Shown here: piece by piece, positions 1 through 9,468 of the stretch
How the letters are laid out: each line of letters starts with the position of its first letter
Position numbering within the stretch: the first letter of the stretch is position 1
From: Caballeronia novacaledonica
GTDB taxonomy: Bacteria; Pseudomonadota; Gammaproteobacteria; Burkholderiales; Burkholderiaceae
Direction: 5' to 3'
DNA: 34,389 nt
Assembly (NCBI RefSeq): GCF_900258035.1
Contig: NZ_OGTP01000040.1
Coordinates: 1 to 34,389, forward strand
Program-made: the position numbers and the translations under genes
The notes under the pieces: model-generated
The model's input: the letters and a program-made list of their open reading frames with translations, nothing else
The model's database searches: none
What the model was told of the DNA's origin: nothing

Positions 1-179
1 GTGCCGCCGGGCGGCGGCGCGGCCGTGGACGGGCGCGGCTGCTCGTTGAGCAGCGTCCCCGCGCTCGGCACCTGCGCCGTGCCCGGCAGCGGCACCTGTT
101 GCGCCCACGCGGTGAGCGCGCCGCCGCACACCACGCTTACGCCCGCCGCGCGCGCCAGAAAGAAGGCTTTGGATTTCAT
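1..179 (-). CDS. N-terminus of a ShlB/FhaC-type two-partner secretion transporter (partial)
   Basis: The gene starts with ATG at 179 and runs leftward off the window, leaving 59 codons. The visible part is a Sec signal peptide: the basic start MKSK, a hydrophobic core and a likely cleavage after the AWA motif. A Pro/Gln-rich stretch with PSAGTLLNEQ follows. That layout is typical of the region before the POTRA domains of TpsB (ShlB/FhaC/HecB) outer-membrane transporters, which export a large TpsA adhesin or hemolysin. No POTRA or barrel sequence is inside the window, so the family call rests on this short N-terminus and on context. It lies 51 bases downstream of the CHAT gene on the same strand and is probably co-transcribed. 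A generic secreted protein is the alternative. Confidence 0.55.
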   Translation of the reverse strand, partial: MKSKAFFLARAAGVSVVCGGALTAWAQQVPLPGTAQVPSAGTLLNEQPRPSTAAPPPGG

Positions 180-230
180 GACGTCTTTCACTGCTGCATC
201 CTCATCGGGCGAAGCCGGTTACATCGTCGA

Positions 231-2432
231 TCAACGCGCGACCGAAAGCCGCCAGTTGCCCATCAGGTCGAAGGGCGCCCAGTAGAACGGATGCGCGAAC
301 CGGCTCTCGGCGAGCACGGCGAGCTGCGCGTCGCGCATCGCGTCGATGGCTTCCTCGCCCTTCGTGAGCGAGCCGTAGAACGTGCGCATCGTGAGCGCGG
401 TGGATTCATCGGAGACGGGCCACATCGAAACGAGCAGCGCCGATGCGCCCGCGTAGAAGAACGCGCGCGTGAAGCCCATGATTTCGTCGCCGCGCTCGAT
501 GCGCCCGAGCGCCGTTTCGCACGCCGACAAGGTGACGAGCGCGACCGAATCGAACTTCAGGTTGTAGATGTCCTGCGCGAGCATCGGATCGGGGCCGTCG
601 GCGGGCTGCTTCGCGGGCGCGAGCAAGACGCGCGAATGCAACGGGTCGATGGTGTCGGCCTGCGCGTGCGTCGCCACGTGCACGATGCGGCCTTCCGGCG
701 CGTTGTCGCTGAAGGTCTTGCGCGTGACGTCGCCCTGCACGAAGGTCTCGCGTCGGGCGAAAAGCGGCCCGATGGCGCGGACTTCGGCCTCGGCGCCGGG
801 CAGATCGAATTCCGGCGCGATACGCGGATTGCCGAACGCGACGAGATTGCTCGCGATGCGCTGCTGCCGCCGCACCAGTTGCACCGCGACGCTCGCCGAC
901 GGCGCGAGCGCGAGCGCGTGCCGCTGGATCATGAATCCCTGTGCATTCCTGAGCGCCTGGAACGGCATGTAGTGCAGCGCGCCGTTGGGCACGATGACGA
1001 GCCGCTCGTTCGGACGCAGGCCGAGCGGCGCGACGAGCAGCGCGTCGAGTTTTGCGCCGTAGGTGAGCGCCTGCGGACGGCCGCGGATGATCGCCGTGCG
1101 GAAATCGCCGACGGCGAGCGTCATGTCCTTGCGCGGAATCGGCAGCGTGAAGCCCTGAATGCCGTCGCGGCGCACGACCCACGCGATCATCCTGTCGGCG
1201 AGGCCGTGATATTCGACGATCGCCTCGCCGGGATTCAGCGCGCCGCGCACGTCGTCGAGCGAGAGCGCGCGGCCGTTCAGTTGCGTCTCGTCGACGTTGG
1301 CCGCGAGCCGGTTGCGCACGACGTCGAGCAGCGCGCGGCTGCGGCTTTTCTCGGAGAGCGACCAGGCGAGCGGATAGTCGCCGTCCTCGACCACGAGCGC
1401 GATCGTTTCCTCGAAGACCGTCTGCGTATCGGAGAAGAGGCCGGTCTTGAATTCGTCGCTGCGAAAGCGCGCGCGGATGGTCTCGGAATCGTCGAGTGCG
1501 GCGAGCCACGCTTCGCGCGCCTTGCGTCGGTCGCCGAGCGCGAGATACGCGCGGCCCATGCCTTCGTGCGCCCACAGATTGTCGTAGCTCGCGTCCGTGC
1601 CGCCTTTCGTCGCGCTCGCGATGAACGCGTCGAGCGCCGCCTGCGGCTTGTTTTCGGCGAGCAGCAGATTACCCTCGATGCGCCTGTACAACGGCGCGAG
1701 CAAGGTCTTCTCCACGCCGCTCGTTTGCCCGAAGGTCGCGCGCGCGCCCGCCGCATCGCCGGTGGCGATCTGCGCGTTGGTGATCGAGAGCAGCACCATC
1801 GGCCGATACCGCTCCGAGGCCGCCGCGAGCGCCGCGCGATATTCCGTGAGCGCGCCGGCCGGATCGCCGCGCCGCGCCGCGATATCGCCGAGCACCTTGT
1901 GCGCGGGTGCGAGCACCTGCTCGGGACTCTTCTCTCCGGCGGCGATGGCTTCCTTCGCGTAGCGCTCGGCGTCGTCGAGATCGCCGGCGTAGCTGTAGGC
2001 GATGGCGAGATCGCGGCGCGACAGCGCGGCGAGGTTCGCGTTGTCCGTCTGACGCGCGACGACGAGCGCCCGCGACGCCGCCTCGATGCTCTGCCGGAAA
2101 TCGCCGCGCTCGGCCGCCGCCACCGACATGCTGCAGTACGCGTAGCCGTCGAGCTTGACCTGATCGCGCGCAAGCAGAAGCCGTCCTTCCTGCGACAGCG
2201 TCGCGATGGTCTCCGCATCGCGCACGCGGGCTTCGGCCTGGCGCGCGGCGGGCGTGAGGGCTTCGTCGCGGGCGGGCGGCGCTTTCTGCGCCGTCTGACC
2301 GCGCGCGCCCGGCGTGGCAACCGCAAGCGCCGCGAGCAGCGCGAGCGCGGCGCCAAGCCGCCATGCCGCGCCGCTTGGCGCGCGAGCACCGGCCGCAATG
2401 CGGGCCGGCGCGATCCGCTCGATCGGTTTCAC
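231..2432 (-). CDS. Exported TPR-CHAT domain protein (caspase-like protease fold)
   Basis: A 733-residue protein when started at the GTG at 2432, which has a strong GAGGAG Shine-Dalgarno seven bases upstream. An in-frame ATG at 2513 would add 27 residues with no comparable site. A signal peptide or anchor lies at about residues 25-46 (LGAALALLAALAV, then a small-residue cleavage region). Tetratricopeptide-like helical repeats fill about 95-330. A CHAT domain occupies about 460-730. The clan CD His/Cys dyad is visible as H589 in VATHAQ and C638 in LSACETA, followed by the conserved MWPVSDEST segment. CHAT proteins are separase/caspase-like cysteine proteases or scaffolds; the substrate here is unknown. 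The signal sequence implies a periplasmic or secreted location. The next gene downstream looks like a TpsB transporter, so a role in a secretion pathway is possible but inferred. Confidence 0.88.
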   Translation of the reverse strand: MKPIERIAPARIAAGARAPSGAAWRLGAALALLAALAVATPGARGQTAQKAPPARDEALTPAARQAEARVRDAETIATLSQEGRLLLARDQVKLDGYAYCSMSVAAAERGDFRQSIEAASRALVVARQTDNANLAALSRRDLAIAYSYAGDLDDAERYAKEAIAAGEKSPEQVLAPAHKVLGDIAARRGDPAGALTEYRAALAAASERYRPMVLLSITNAQIATGDAAGARATFGQTSGVEKTLLAPLYRRIEGNLLLAENKPQAALDAFIASATKGGTDASYDNLWAHEGMGRAYLALGDRRKAREAWLAALDDSETIRARFRSDEFKTGLFSDTQTVFEETIALVVEDGDYPLAWSLSEKSRSRALLDVVRNRLAANVDETQLNGRALSLDDVRGALNPGEAIVEYHGLADRMIAWVVRRDGIQGFTLPIPRKDMTLAVGDFRTAIIRGRPQALTYGAKLDALLVAPLGLRPNERLVIVPNGALHYMPFQALRNAQGFMIQRHALALAPSASVAVQLVRRQQRIASNLVAFGNPRIAPEFDLPGAEAEVRAIGPLFARRETFVQGDVTRKTFSDNAPEGRIVHVATHAQADTIDPLHSRVLLAPAKQPADGPDPMLAQDIYNLKFDSVALVTLSACETALGRIERGDEIMGFTRAFFYAGASALLVSMWPVSDESTALTMRTFYGSLTKGEEAIDAMRDAQLAVLAESRFAHPFYWAPFDLMGNWRLSVAR

Positions 2433-2588
2433 GAATGCGCTCCTCGAAGACCGTCGCCTCGCACCGGCGCAACCGGCGTGCTGCCGGCGCGGTGCCCTCA
2501 CTAGACGAAACACCGCGACGGTTTTGAAAAGCGCGGCGGTTTCGTTCGTCTGCTGCTGTGTCCGAAGTCACCCAGGAACCGCGCTTCG

Positions 2589-3083
2589 ATGATGGACACC
2601 TCACGCCTGTGCGCCGCGCTCATCTGTGCCTTCGCGCTCGTCGCCTGCAAGTCGCCGCCACCGCCGCCCGCGCCGACGATCGTGCGCATAAGCGTGAATG
2701 CGCTCGCGGGCGTGAATCCCGATCACGCCGGGCGTCCGTCGCCGGTCGTCGTGCGCGTGTACGAACTGAAGACGACCGCCGCCTTCGACGCCGCCGACTT
2801 CTTCACGCTCTACGGCAAGGATCAGGCGACGCTCGGCGGCGATCTCAACGCGAAGAACGAATACATGCTCAGGCCCGGCGACAGCCGCAGCGTCGAGCAG
2901 ACGGTGCAGCCGGGCACGAAGTTCGTCGCGGTCGTGGCGGCGTATCGCGATATCGAACGCTCGCGTTGGCGCGCGAGCGCGCCGGTGCCGGCGAATCAGA
3001 CGACGCTGCTGACCGTGCGCATCGATGCCGCCGATGTATCGATCGCCGCGCAGCCCGCGCCGCCGCCGGCAAAGAAGAAGTGA
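2589..3083 (+). CDS. tssJ: T6SS outer-membrane lipoprotein TssJ
   Basis: A 164-residue lipoprotein. The signal peptide ends in the lipobox LVAC with C20 as the predicted lipidated residue, followed by a Pro-rich linker. The mature part contains the TssJ landmarks VRVYELK, an F-x-A-x-DFFTLY segment and VVAAYRDIERSRWR, forming the family's transthyretin-like beta-sandwich. TssJ anchors the TssLM trans-envelope complex to the outer membrane by contacting the TssM periplasmic domain. It is the first gene of the rightward T6SS operon, divergent from the CHAT gene with a 156-base gap that should hold the promoters; I see no convincing consensus there. ATG at 2589 is preceded at 11 bases by AGGA; ATG at 2592 is an equivalent alternative. 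It ends in a Pro/Lys-rich tail. Confidence 0.93.
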   Translation: MMDTSRLCAALICAFALVACKSPPPPPAPTIVRISVNALAGVNPDHAGRPSPVVVRVYELKTTAAFDAADFFTLYGKDQATLGGDLNAKNEYMLRPGDSRSVEQTVQPGTKFVAVVAAYRDIERSRWRASAPVPANQTTLLTVRIDAADVSIAAQPAPPPAKKK

Positions 3084-3156
3084 CGACGCGCCGCTTTGCA
3101 AATCGGCCGCGCTGAATCGTTCTCTGAGCATCGAGCCCACGCGGACGCGAGGCACC

Positions 3157-4497
3157 ATGACCTGGCATCAACGCATGATCTGGTCCGAGGGGCTGTTCCT
3201 CGAACCCCAGCATTTTCAGCAGCACGACCGCTTCATCGAGCATCTCGTGCGCTCGCATGCGCGCGCGACCGAGGCGTGGTCGTGGGGCTGGGCCGCCGTG
3301 ATGCTCGACGAAATCGCGCTCGGGCTCGGCAAGATCGCGCTCGCGTCGGCGTTCGGCGTGCTGCCGGACGGCACCGCGTTCTCCTTTCCGGACGACGCGC
3401 CCGCGCCGCCGCCGCTCGACATTCCCGCCGGCACGCGCGACGAAATCGTGCTGCTCGCGCTGCCGCTCGCGCGCGCCGGCGCGAAGGAGTTCGACGCCGA
3501 CGGCCATATCGACGGCAGCGTCGACGGACTGCGCTTTCGCACGACCGACACATCCGTCGCCGACGTGACGACGAGCACGGATCGCGTCGCGCAGATCCGC
3601 GTCGGCGCGCCGAACCTGCGGCTCATGCTCGCGCGCGACGCCACCGACGCCTTCGCGACCATCGGCCTCGCGCGCGTGCTCGAACGGCGCGCGGACAATC
3701 GCGTGCTGCTCGATCCGGCCTACATTGCGCCGATGCTCCACGCGCACGCCGACCCGCGCCTCTTCGGCTACGCGCAGGAACTCGCGGGTCTCGTGCATCA
3801 GCACGCGGACCGGCTCGCGAGCCGCCTCGCGAATCCGGGGCGCGGCGGCGTCGCGGAAATCGCCGATTTTCTGCTGCTCCAGACGCTCAATCGCTTCGAG
3901 CCGCAATACGCGCATCTGCTGCAGGTGCCGCTTCTGCATCCCGAACGCCTGTATCAGACGACGCTCGCGCTCGCCGGCGATCTCGCCGCCTTCGACGAGC
4001 GCCGCCGCGTGCTCGCGTATCCGCCCTATCGCCACGACGATCTCGCCGCGTCGTTCGAGCCGCTCATGCGCGACGTGCGGCAACTCATCGGCATCGTGCG
4101 CGAGCCGGATGCCGTCGCGATCGAATTGCAGAGCCGCAAGCCGGGCGTGCGCGTCGCGCTCATCAACGATCTGGAGCTCGTGCGCAGCGCGGGCTTCGTG
4201 CTCGCCGCGAACGCGCAGATGCCCGGCGAGGCGCTGCGCACGCGCTTCCCGACGCAGGTGAAAGTCGCGCCCGCCGAGAAGCTGCGCGATCTCGTGAATC
4301 TCGCGCTGCCGGGCATCGGATTGCGCGCGCTGCCGGTCGCGCCGCGCCAGATTCCGTTTCACGCGGGCTTTTCGTACTTCGAACTGGATCGCGGCGGCGA
4401 GTTGTGGAAGGAGCTGGAGCAGACCGGCAATCTGGCGATGTACATCGCCGGCGACTTTCCCGCGCTCGAACTGGAATTCTGGGCGATCCGTCATTGA
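3157..4497 (+). CDS. tssK: T6SS baseplate-membrane connector TssK
   Basis: A 446-residue protein of normal family length. The N-terminus shows the TssK signature: MTWHQRMIWSEGLFLEPQHFQQ, shortened here to WHQRMIWSEGLFLEPQHFQ. Further conserved stretches are PPYRHDDLAASFEPL and the C-terminal FSYFELDR. TssK forms trimers that join the cytoplasmic baseplate to the TssL/TssM cytoplasmic domains. The frame stays open upstream to 3025, but that part overlaps tssJ and lacks family sequence, so ATG 3157 is the start. A GAGG lies just upstream. It follows tssJ by 73 bases and precedes tssL by 23 bases. Confidence 0.96.
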   Translation: MTWHQRMIWSEGLFLEPQHFQQHDRFIEHLVRSHARATEAWSWGWAAVMLDEIALGLGKIALASAFGVLPDGTAFSFPDDAPAPPPLDIPAGTRDEIVLLALPLARAGAKEFDADGHIDGSVDGLRFRTTDTSVADVTTSTDRVAQIRVGAPNLRLMLARDATDAFATIGLARVLERRADNRVLLDPAYIAPMLHAHADPRLFGYAQELAGLVHQHADRLASRLANPGRGGVAEIADFLLLQTLNRFEPQYAHLLQVPLLHPERLYQTTLALAGDLAAFDERRRVLAYPPYRHDDLAASFEPLMRDVRQLIGIVREPDAVAIELQSRKPGVRVALINDLELVRSAGFVLAANAQMPGEALRTRFPTQVKVAPAEKLRDLVNLALPGIGLRALPVAPRQIPFHAGFSYFELDRGGELWKELEQTGNLAMYIAGDFPALELEFWAIRH

Positions 4498-4520
4498 CGA
4501 CAACGAGCACATCGAACGAC

Positions 4521-5837
4521 ATGACGAACGACGACGATCCCTTCGCAGGCTTCGAATCCGACCAGACGATGATCAAGCCCAATCCCGGCGCGCGGCGCCG
4601 CGGCGCGGGCGGCGGCAACACGGAAGGCGCGTTCGCGGCGGGCGCGCCGGCCGGTTCGGAGCAGCGCGCGTTCGATGCCGCCTTCGCGGGCGGCGGCGCG
4701 GTCAATTCGCTCGTCGCCGCGTGCGCGCCGCTGTTGCAGCTCGCGCCGCGCATCCGCACGATGAGCGCCTGCGCCGATCCCGCCGCGCTGCGCGATTCGC
4801 TCGCGGCGGGCGTGCGCCGTTTCGAGGACGAGGCGCGCACCAACGGCATCGCGGCGGAACAGGTGACGGCGGCGCGCTACATCGTCTGCACGATGCTCGA
4901 CGAAGCCGCTTCCGGCACGCCGTGGGGCGCGGGCGTCTGGGCGCGGCAAAGCCTGCTCGTGACCTTTCACAACGAGGCGTGGGGCGGCGAAAAAGTCTTC
5001 CAGTTGCTCGCGCGGCTCGCGCAGAAGCCCGCGCAGCATCTGCACTTGCTGGAGCTGGCGAGCATGGTGCTGGCGCTTGGCTTCGAGGGACGCTATCGCG
5101 TGGCGGCGCAAGGCAGGCAGACGCTCGACGCGATCCGCGCGCGGCTGCATCAACTGATCCGCAAGGAGCGCGGCGAGCCCGAGCGCGCATTGTCGCCGCA
5201 CTGGCAAGGCGTGCCGACGGCGCGCCGCCGCACGACCGACGTGCTGCCGGTGTGGGTCGTCGGCGCATTCGCGCTGCTGCTGCTCGCCGCCGCGTGGCTC
5301 GCGATGAGCTTCCAGCTCGGCCGCGCGTCCGACCCGGCGTTCGATACGCTCGCATCGATCCGCGCGGGCGCGCAGCGTCCGCTCGTCGTCACGCAGGCGG
5401 CGCGGCCGCGTCTCGCCGAATTCCTCGCGCAGGAGATTCGCGATGGCCTCGTCGCCGTCGATGACCGCGTCGACCGCTCCGTCGTCACGCTTCACGGCGA
5501 CAACCTCTTTCGTCCCGGCAGCGCCGAGATCGCCGGGGAGACGCGGCCGCTGATCGGGCGCATCGCGGCGGCGCTGAAGGCGGTGCCGGGCAAGGTGCTC
5601 GTGACGGGCCACACGGACGACCGGCCGATCCGCTCGGCGCGCTTTCCGTCGAACTGGGAGCTCTCGCAGGAACGCGCGGCGAACGTGCGCGATCTGCTCG
5701 CCGCCGCCGTCGCCCCCGAGCGCCTGACGGCCGAAGGCAAGGGCGACGCCGATCCCGTCGCGCCGAACGATTCGCCCGCCGGCCGCGCGCGCAACCGGCG
5801 CGTCGAGGTGACGCTGTTCGCGAAGCCGGGAAGCTGA
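4521..5837 (+). CDS. tssL: T6SS membrane protein TssL with C-terminal OmpA-like domain (extended TssL)
   Basis: A 438-residue inner-membrane protein. Residues 1-60 are a hydrophilic tail containing ESDQTMIKPNPG. An IcmH/DotU cytoplasmic domain occupies about 65-235, including YIVCTMLDEA and the WGGEKVF block. One membrane helix lies at about 241-264 (VWVVGAFALLLLAAAW). A periplasmic OmpA-type peptidoglycan-binding domain spans about 325-435, with FRPGSAEI, VTGHTDDRPI and the RNRRVEV ending. TssL, TssM and TssJ form the trans-envelope channel, and the OmpA module anchors it to the cell wall without a separate protein. ATG at 4521 lacks a good Shine-Dalgarno, so coupling to tssK is likely. T16 sits in a motif resembling Thr phosphorylation sites of T6SS proteins; see findings. 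Confidence 0.96.
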   Translation: MTNDDDPFAGFESDQTMIKPNPGARRRGAGGGNTEGAFAAGAPAGSEQRAFDAAFAGGGAVNSLVAACAPLLQLAPRIRTMSACADPAALRDSLAAGVRRFEDEARTNGIAAEQVTAARYIVCTMLDEAASGTPWGAGVWARQSLLVTFHNEAWGGEKVFQLLARLAQKPAQHLHLLELASMVLALGFEGRYRVAAQGRQTLDAIRARLHQLIRKERGEPERALSPHWQGVPTARRRTTDVLPVWVVGAFALLLLAAAWLAMSFQLGRASDPAFDTLASIRAGAQRPLVVTQAARPRLAEFLAQEIRDGLVAVDDRVDRSVVTLHGDNLFRPGSAEIAGETRPLIGRIAAALKAVPGKVLVTGHTDDRPIRSARFPSNWELSQERAANVRDLLAAAVAPERLTAEGKGDADPVAPNDSPAGRARNRRVEVTLFAKPGS

Positions 5838-5838
5838 C

Positions 5839-8800
5839 ATGAAAAAGCTCTTCGCGATCCTCTTTCATCCGGTGCTGCTGCTCCTGGTCGGCTTGCTGCT
5901 CGTCTCGGGCGCGATCTGGATCGCCGGGCCGCTCGTGTCGTTCGCGCGCACGTATCCGCTCGAATCGACGACGGCGCGCTTCGTCGCGATCGGCTGCGTC
6001 GCGCTTTTGCTGGTGCTGCGGCGGGTCTGGGCGGCGTGGCGCGCGCGGCGCACGCAGGCGGCATTGTCGGCGGGACTCGCGGCGCCTCGCGAAGCGCCGC
6101 GCCGCGACGCCGCGACGCCGAGCGCCGGCGAAGCGGAAGTCGCGACACTCGGCAAGCGTTTCGACGAAGCGCTCGCCGTGCTCCGCGACGCGCGCATCAC
6201 CGCGTCCGGCGGAAAACCCGGCTGGCGCGACTGGGTCACGCTCTCGGGCCGGCAATATCTGTATCAGTTGCCGTGGTACATGTTCATCGGCGCGCCGGGC
6301 GCGGGCAAAACCACGGCGCTCGTGCATTCGGGCTTGCGCTTTCCGCTCGCCGAACGGTTCGGCACGGACCGGATTCGCGGCGTCGGCGGCACGCGCAATT
6401 GCGACTGGTGGTTCACCGACGAAGCCGTGCTCATCGACACGGCCGGCCGCTACACGACGCACGAAAGCGACCGCGACACCGACCAGACCGCGTGGCAGGG
6501 CTTTCTCGCGCTGCTGAAGAAGACGCGCCCGCGCCAGCCGATCAACGGCGTGCTGCTGACGCTCGCCGTCCCCGACCTGCTCGCCGCGACGCCCGCGAGC
6601 ACCGACGAAACGGCGGCGATCCTGCGCGCCCGCATGCGCGAGCTGACGAAGGCGTTCGGCACGCGCTTTCCCGTCTACGTGCTCGTCACCAAGACGGACC
6701 TGCTCGCGGGCTTCACGGAATTTTTCGCGGACATGCCGAAGGAAGAGCGCGCGCAGGTCTTCGGCTTCACGTTCCCTTTCGATCCGAAGCAGGCGTTGAC
6801 CGATGCCGATTTGCGCGCGCATATCGACACCGAGCTCGACGCGCTCGAAGCGCGGCTCGTCGCGCGTCTGCCGGATCGGCTGAACGCCGAGAGCGGCCTC
6901 GCGCAGCGCGCGGCGATCATGGGTTTTCCGCAGCAGTTCGCGGCGTTGAAGCCGGTGCTCGCCGATGCGCTCCGCGCGACCTTCGTGCAGTCGAAGCACG
7001 AGGACATGCCGCTTCTGCGCGGCGTCTACTTCACGAGCGGCACGCAGGAAGGCACGCCGATCGATCGCGTGCTCGGCTCGCTTGCGCGCGCGTTCGGCAT
7101 CGAGCGCGGCGTGCAGCCGCCGCGTCCGTCGAGCGGGCGCAGTTATTTCATCGAGCGGCTTCTGACGCAGGTCGTGTTCGCCGAACAGGGGCTCGCCGGA
7201 TCGAACCTGCAATGGGCGCGCAGGCGGCATGGCTGGCGGCTCGGCGCCTATGCGGCGATCGCCGCCGTGACGGTCGGCGTGCTCGCGCTCTGGGGCACGA
7301 GCTATCTGCGCAATCGCGCCTACGTCGCGAATGTCGATCACAGCGCGCGCGCGGCGAAGGAAGCGGTCGCGGGGACATCGGCGGCGGGCACGAATCTCGT
7401 CGCGCTGCTGCCGCTCTTGTCGGCGGTGCGCCATCTCGCCTCGACGCCGCAGGTCGATGCCGCGCATCCGCCCATCGCGATGCAATGGGGCCTGTGGCAA
7501 GGCGCGAAGCTCGATGCCGGCGCGACGGGCGCATACGATCGCCTTCTGACCGATCTGTTCCTGCCGAAGCTCGCGGCGCGCATCGAAGAGCAGGCGCGCA
7601 GCGCGAGCCCGGCGAATCCCGGTTACGCGTACGAAGCGCTCAAGGCGTATCTGATGCTGAATCAGCCCGATCATCAGGATGCCGACGCGCTCAAGGCGTG
7701 GATTCTCACCGACTGGGACCGGTCGCTGCCGCGCGAAGTCGGCAACGAGGAACGCGCCGCGCTCGCCGGTCATCTCGACGCGCTTTTCGCGCGCGGCGTC
7801 GTGCATCCGAATCTGCCGTTCGACGAGCGTCTCGTCGCGCATCTGCGCGGCATGCTCGCCGCGAGCACGCTTGCGCAGCGCGTGTACGGGCGCGTGAAGC
7901 AGCAAGGCGTGGGCGCGGATTATCCGGAGTTCACGGTCGCGCACGCGGGCGGGCCGAACGCGTCGCTCGTCTTCACGCGGGCAAGCGGCGCGCCGCTCAC
8001 GCGCGGCGTGCCGGGGCTCTATTCGTTCGACGGCTATCGCAAGGCGTTTCTGAAAGCCGTCGATGAAACCGCCGCGCAACTCGCCGCCGAAGAGCCGTGG
8101 GTGCTCGGCATCCGCGATCAAAGCGGCCTGCCGCGCGGCGATCCGGCGGCGATGCAGCGCCTCACCGAAGACGTGCGGCTGCTCTATCTCCAGGACTACG
8201 CGCGCATCTGGACGGAATTCCTGAACGACATCCGCATCGTGCACGCGGATACGCTCACGCAATCGACGCAGATCGCGCGCATTCTCTCCGCGCCCGACTC
8301 GCCGCTCGCCGCGCTTTCGAAGGCGGCGTCGCGCGAAACGACGCTCGGCGCGAAGCCGGAAGGCGAAACGACCGTCGTCGATCGCGCCAACGACAAGCTC
8401 GGCGCCGCGCGCGAAAAGCTGCTGAAGGTCATTCGCGGGTCCGATCCCACGCAGATCGCGCCGGTCGCGCCGGGCGCGCAGCTCGAAAGCATCGTCGATG
8501 ACCGGTTCACCGGCCTGCGCGCGCTCGTCACGAGTCCGGGCGCGGGGCAGCCCGCGCCGATCACGCAGACGCTCGCCGTCATCAACGACGTCTACATCTA
8601 TCTCAGCGCCACCGACGAAGCCTTGCAGCAGAAGACCGCGCCGCCGCCATCCGACGCGCCCGCGAAGCTGCGCGCGCTCGCTCCGCGCATGCCCGAGCCG
8701 ATCCGCACCGCGCTGCTCGATCTCGGCAGCCAGGGCGCGGGGCAGGCGCAGCAGGCGCGGCGCGTGAATCTGTCGGCGGATCTGAAGGAGTCGATTTCGG

Positions 8801-9468
8801 CGTTCTGCAATCGCGCGGTGAGCGGACGTTATCCGTTCAATCCGGACTCCGGGCGCGACGTGCTTCCCGAGGATTTCGCCACGCTCTTCGCGCCGGGCGG
8901 CAAGTTCGACGATTTCTTCCAGAAGAACCTCGCGCCGGACGTCGATGTGTCCGCGAAACCGTGGGCGTTCAAGAAGTCGGATTCGTCGGCGACGCAGATC
9001 AGCCCGGCCGGGCTCGCGCAGTTCGAGCGCGCGGCGACGATCCGCGGCGTGTTCTTCCGCGCCGGCGGCAAAACGCCCGCGCTCGCGTTGCAGTTCAAGC
9101 CGCTCGACATGGACCCGACGATTCTCTCCTTCACGCTCGATGTCGACGGCCAGGTGCTCACCTACGCGCACGGCCCGCAGATCGCGACCGCCATCCAGTG
9201 GCCCGGCACGCGCGGCTCGCAACGCGTGAGCCTGCAACTGACGCCGCCGCCGACGAGCGGCGCGCGCAATCTGGTGTTCGAAGGACCGTGGGCGCTCTTT
9301 CGCATGTTCGACCGGCTCGACGTGCAGCCGACCGAACAGCCGGAGCGCTTCATCGTCACGTTCGATGTCGAAGGGCGCAAGACGCGCTTCGAAGTGACGG
9401 CGAACAGCGTCGAGAATCCGTTCCGGCTCGCCGACCTGCGCGCGTTCTCCTGTCCGGAGCGCCTATGA
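5839..9468 (+). CDS. tssM: T6SS inner-membrane protein TssM (IcmF family)
   Basis: A 1209-residue IcmF/TssM protein. It has two N-terminal membrane helices (about 10-30 and 47-62) and a cytoplasmic GTPase-like domain with Walker A GAPGAGKT at 151-158 and a DTAGRY segment at 200-205. A third helix lies near 465-485 (YAAIAAVTVGVLALWG), followed by a large periplasmic region ending in the C-terminal beta domain (GPWALFRMFDRLDVQ). TssM spans the periplasm, binds TssJ near its C-terminus and forms the channel core. The Walker A motif is intact, as in the subset of TssM proteins that can bind nucleotide. One base separates tssL stop from this ATG. GGGAAG five bases upstream is the probable ribosome site. 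The stop overlaps tagF by four bases. Confidence 0.97.
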   Translation: MKKLFAILFHPVLLLLVGLLLVSGAIWIAGPLVSFARTYPLESTTARFVAIGCVALLLVLRRVWAAWRARRTQAALSAGLAAPREAPRRDAATPSAGEAEVATLGKRFDEALAVLRDARITASGGKPGWRDWVTLSGRQYLYQLPWYMFIGAPGAGKTTALVHSGLRFPLAERFGTDRIRGVGGTRNCDWWFTDEAVLIDTAGRYTTHESDRDTDQTAWQGFLALLKKTRPRQPINGVLLTLAVPDLLAATPASTDETAAILRARMRELTKAFGTRFPVYVLVTKTDLLAGFTEFFADMPKEERAQVFGFTFPFDPKQALTDADLRAHIDTELDALEARLVARLPDRLNAESGLAQRAAIMGFPQQFAALKPVLADALRATFVQSKHEDMPLLRGVYFTSGTQEGTPIDRVLGSLARAFGIERGVQPPRPSSGRSYFIERLLTQVVFAEQGLAGSNLQWARRRHGWRLGAYAAIAAVTVGVLALWGTSYLRNRAYVANVDHSARAAKEAVAGTSAAGTNLVALLPLLSAVRHLASTPQVDAAHPPIAMQWGLWQGAKLDAGATGAYDRLLTDLFLPKLAARIEEQARSASPANPGYAYEALKAYLMLNQPDHQDADALKAWILTDWDRSLPREVGNEERAALAGHLDALFARGVVHPNLPFDERLVAHLRGMLAASTLAQRVYGRVKQQGVGADYPEFTVAHAGGPNASLVFTRASGAPLTRGVPGLYSFDGYRKAFLKAVDETAAQLAAEEPWVLGIRDQSGLPRGDPAAMQRLTEDVRLLYLQDYARIWTEFLNDIRIVHADTLTQSTQIARILSAPDSPLAALSKAASRETTLGAKPEGETTVVDRANDKLGAAREKLLKVIRGSDPTQIAPVAPGAQLESIVDDRFTGLRALVTSPGAGQPAPITQTLAVINDVYIYLSATDEALQQKTAPPPSDAPAKLRALAPRMPEPIRTALLDLGSQGAGQAQQARRVNLSADLKESISAFCNRAVSGRYPFNPDSGRDVLPEDFATLFAPGGKFDDFFQKNLAPDVDVSAKPWAFKKSDSSATQISPAGLAQFERAATIRGVFFRAGGKTPALALQFKPLDMDPTILSFTLDVDGQVLTYAHGPQIATAIQWPGTRGSQRVSLQLTPPPTSGARNLVFEGPWALFRMFDRLDVQPTEQPERFIVTFDVEGRKTRFEVTANSVENPFRLADLRAFSCPERL

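Noticed and set aside
99..2504. Very long open frame on the plus strand opposite the CHAT gene
   Set aside because: Its translation is Arg/Ala-rich with no domain, whereas the minus strand encodes clear TPR and CHAT motifs. High GC third positions leave such antisense frames open.
3025..3156. Upstream extension of tssK
   Set aside because: Overlaps the tssJ end and lies before the conserved TssK N-terminus; no ribosome site supports it.
5485..9237. 1250-codon open frame antisense to tssM
   Set aside because: Low-complexity Arg/Ala/Glu-rich translation without motifs; tssM on the other strand is unmistakable.
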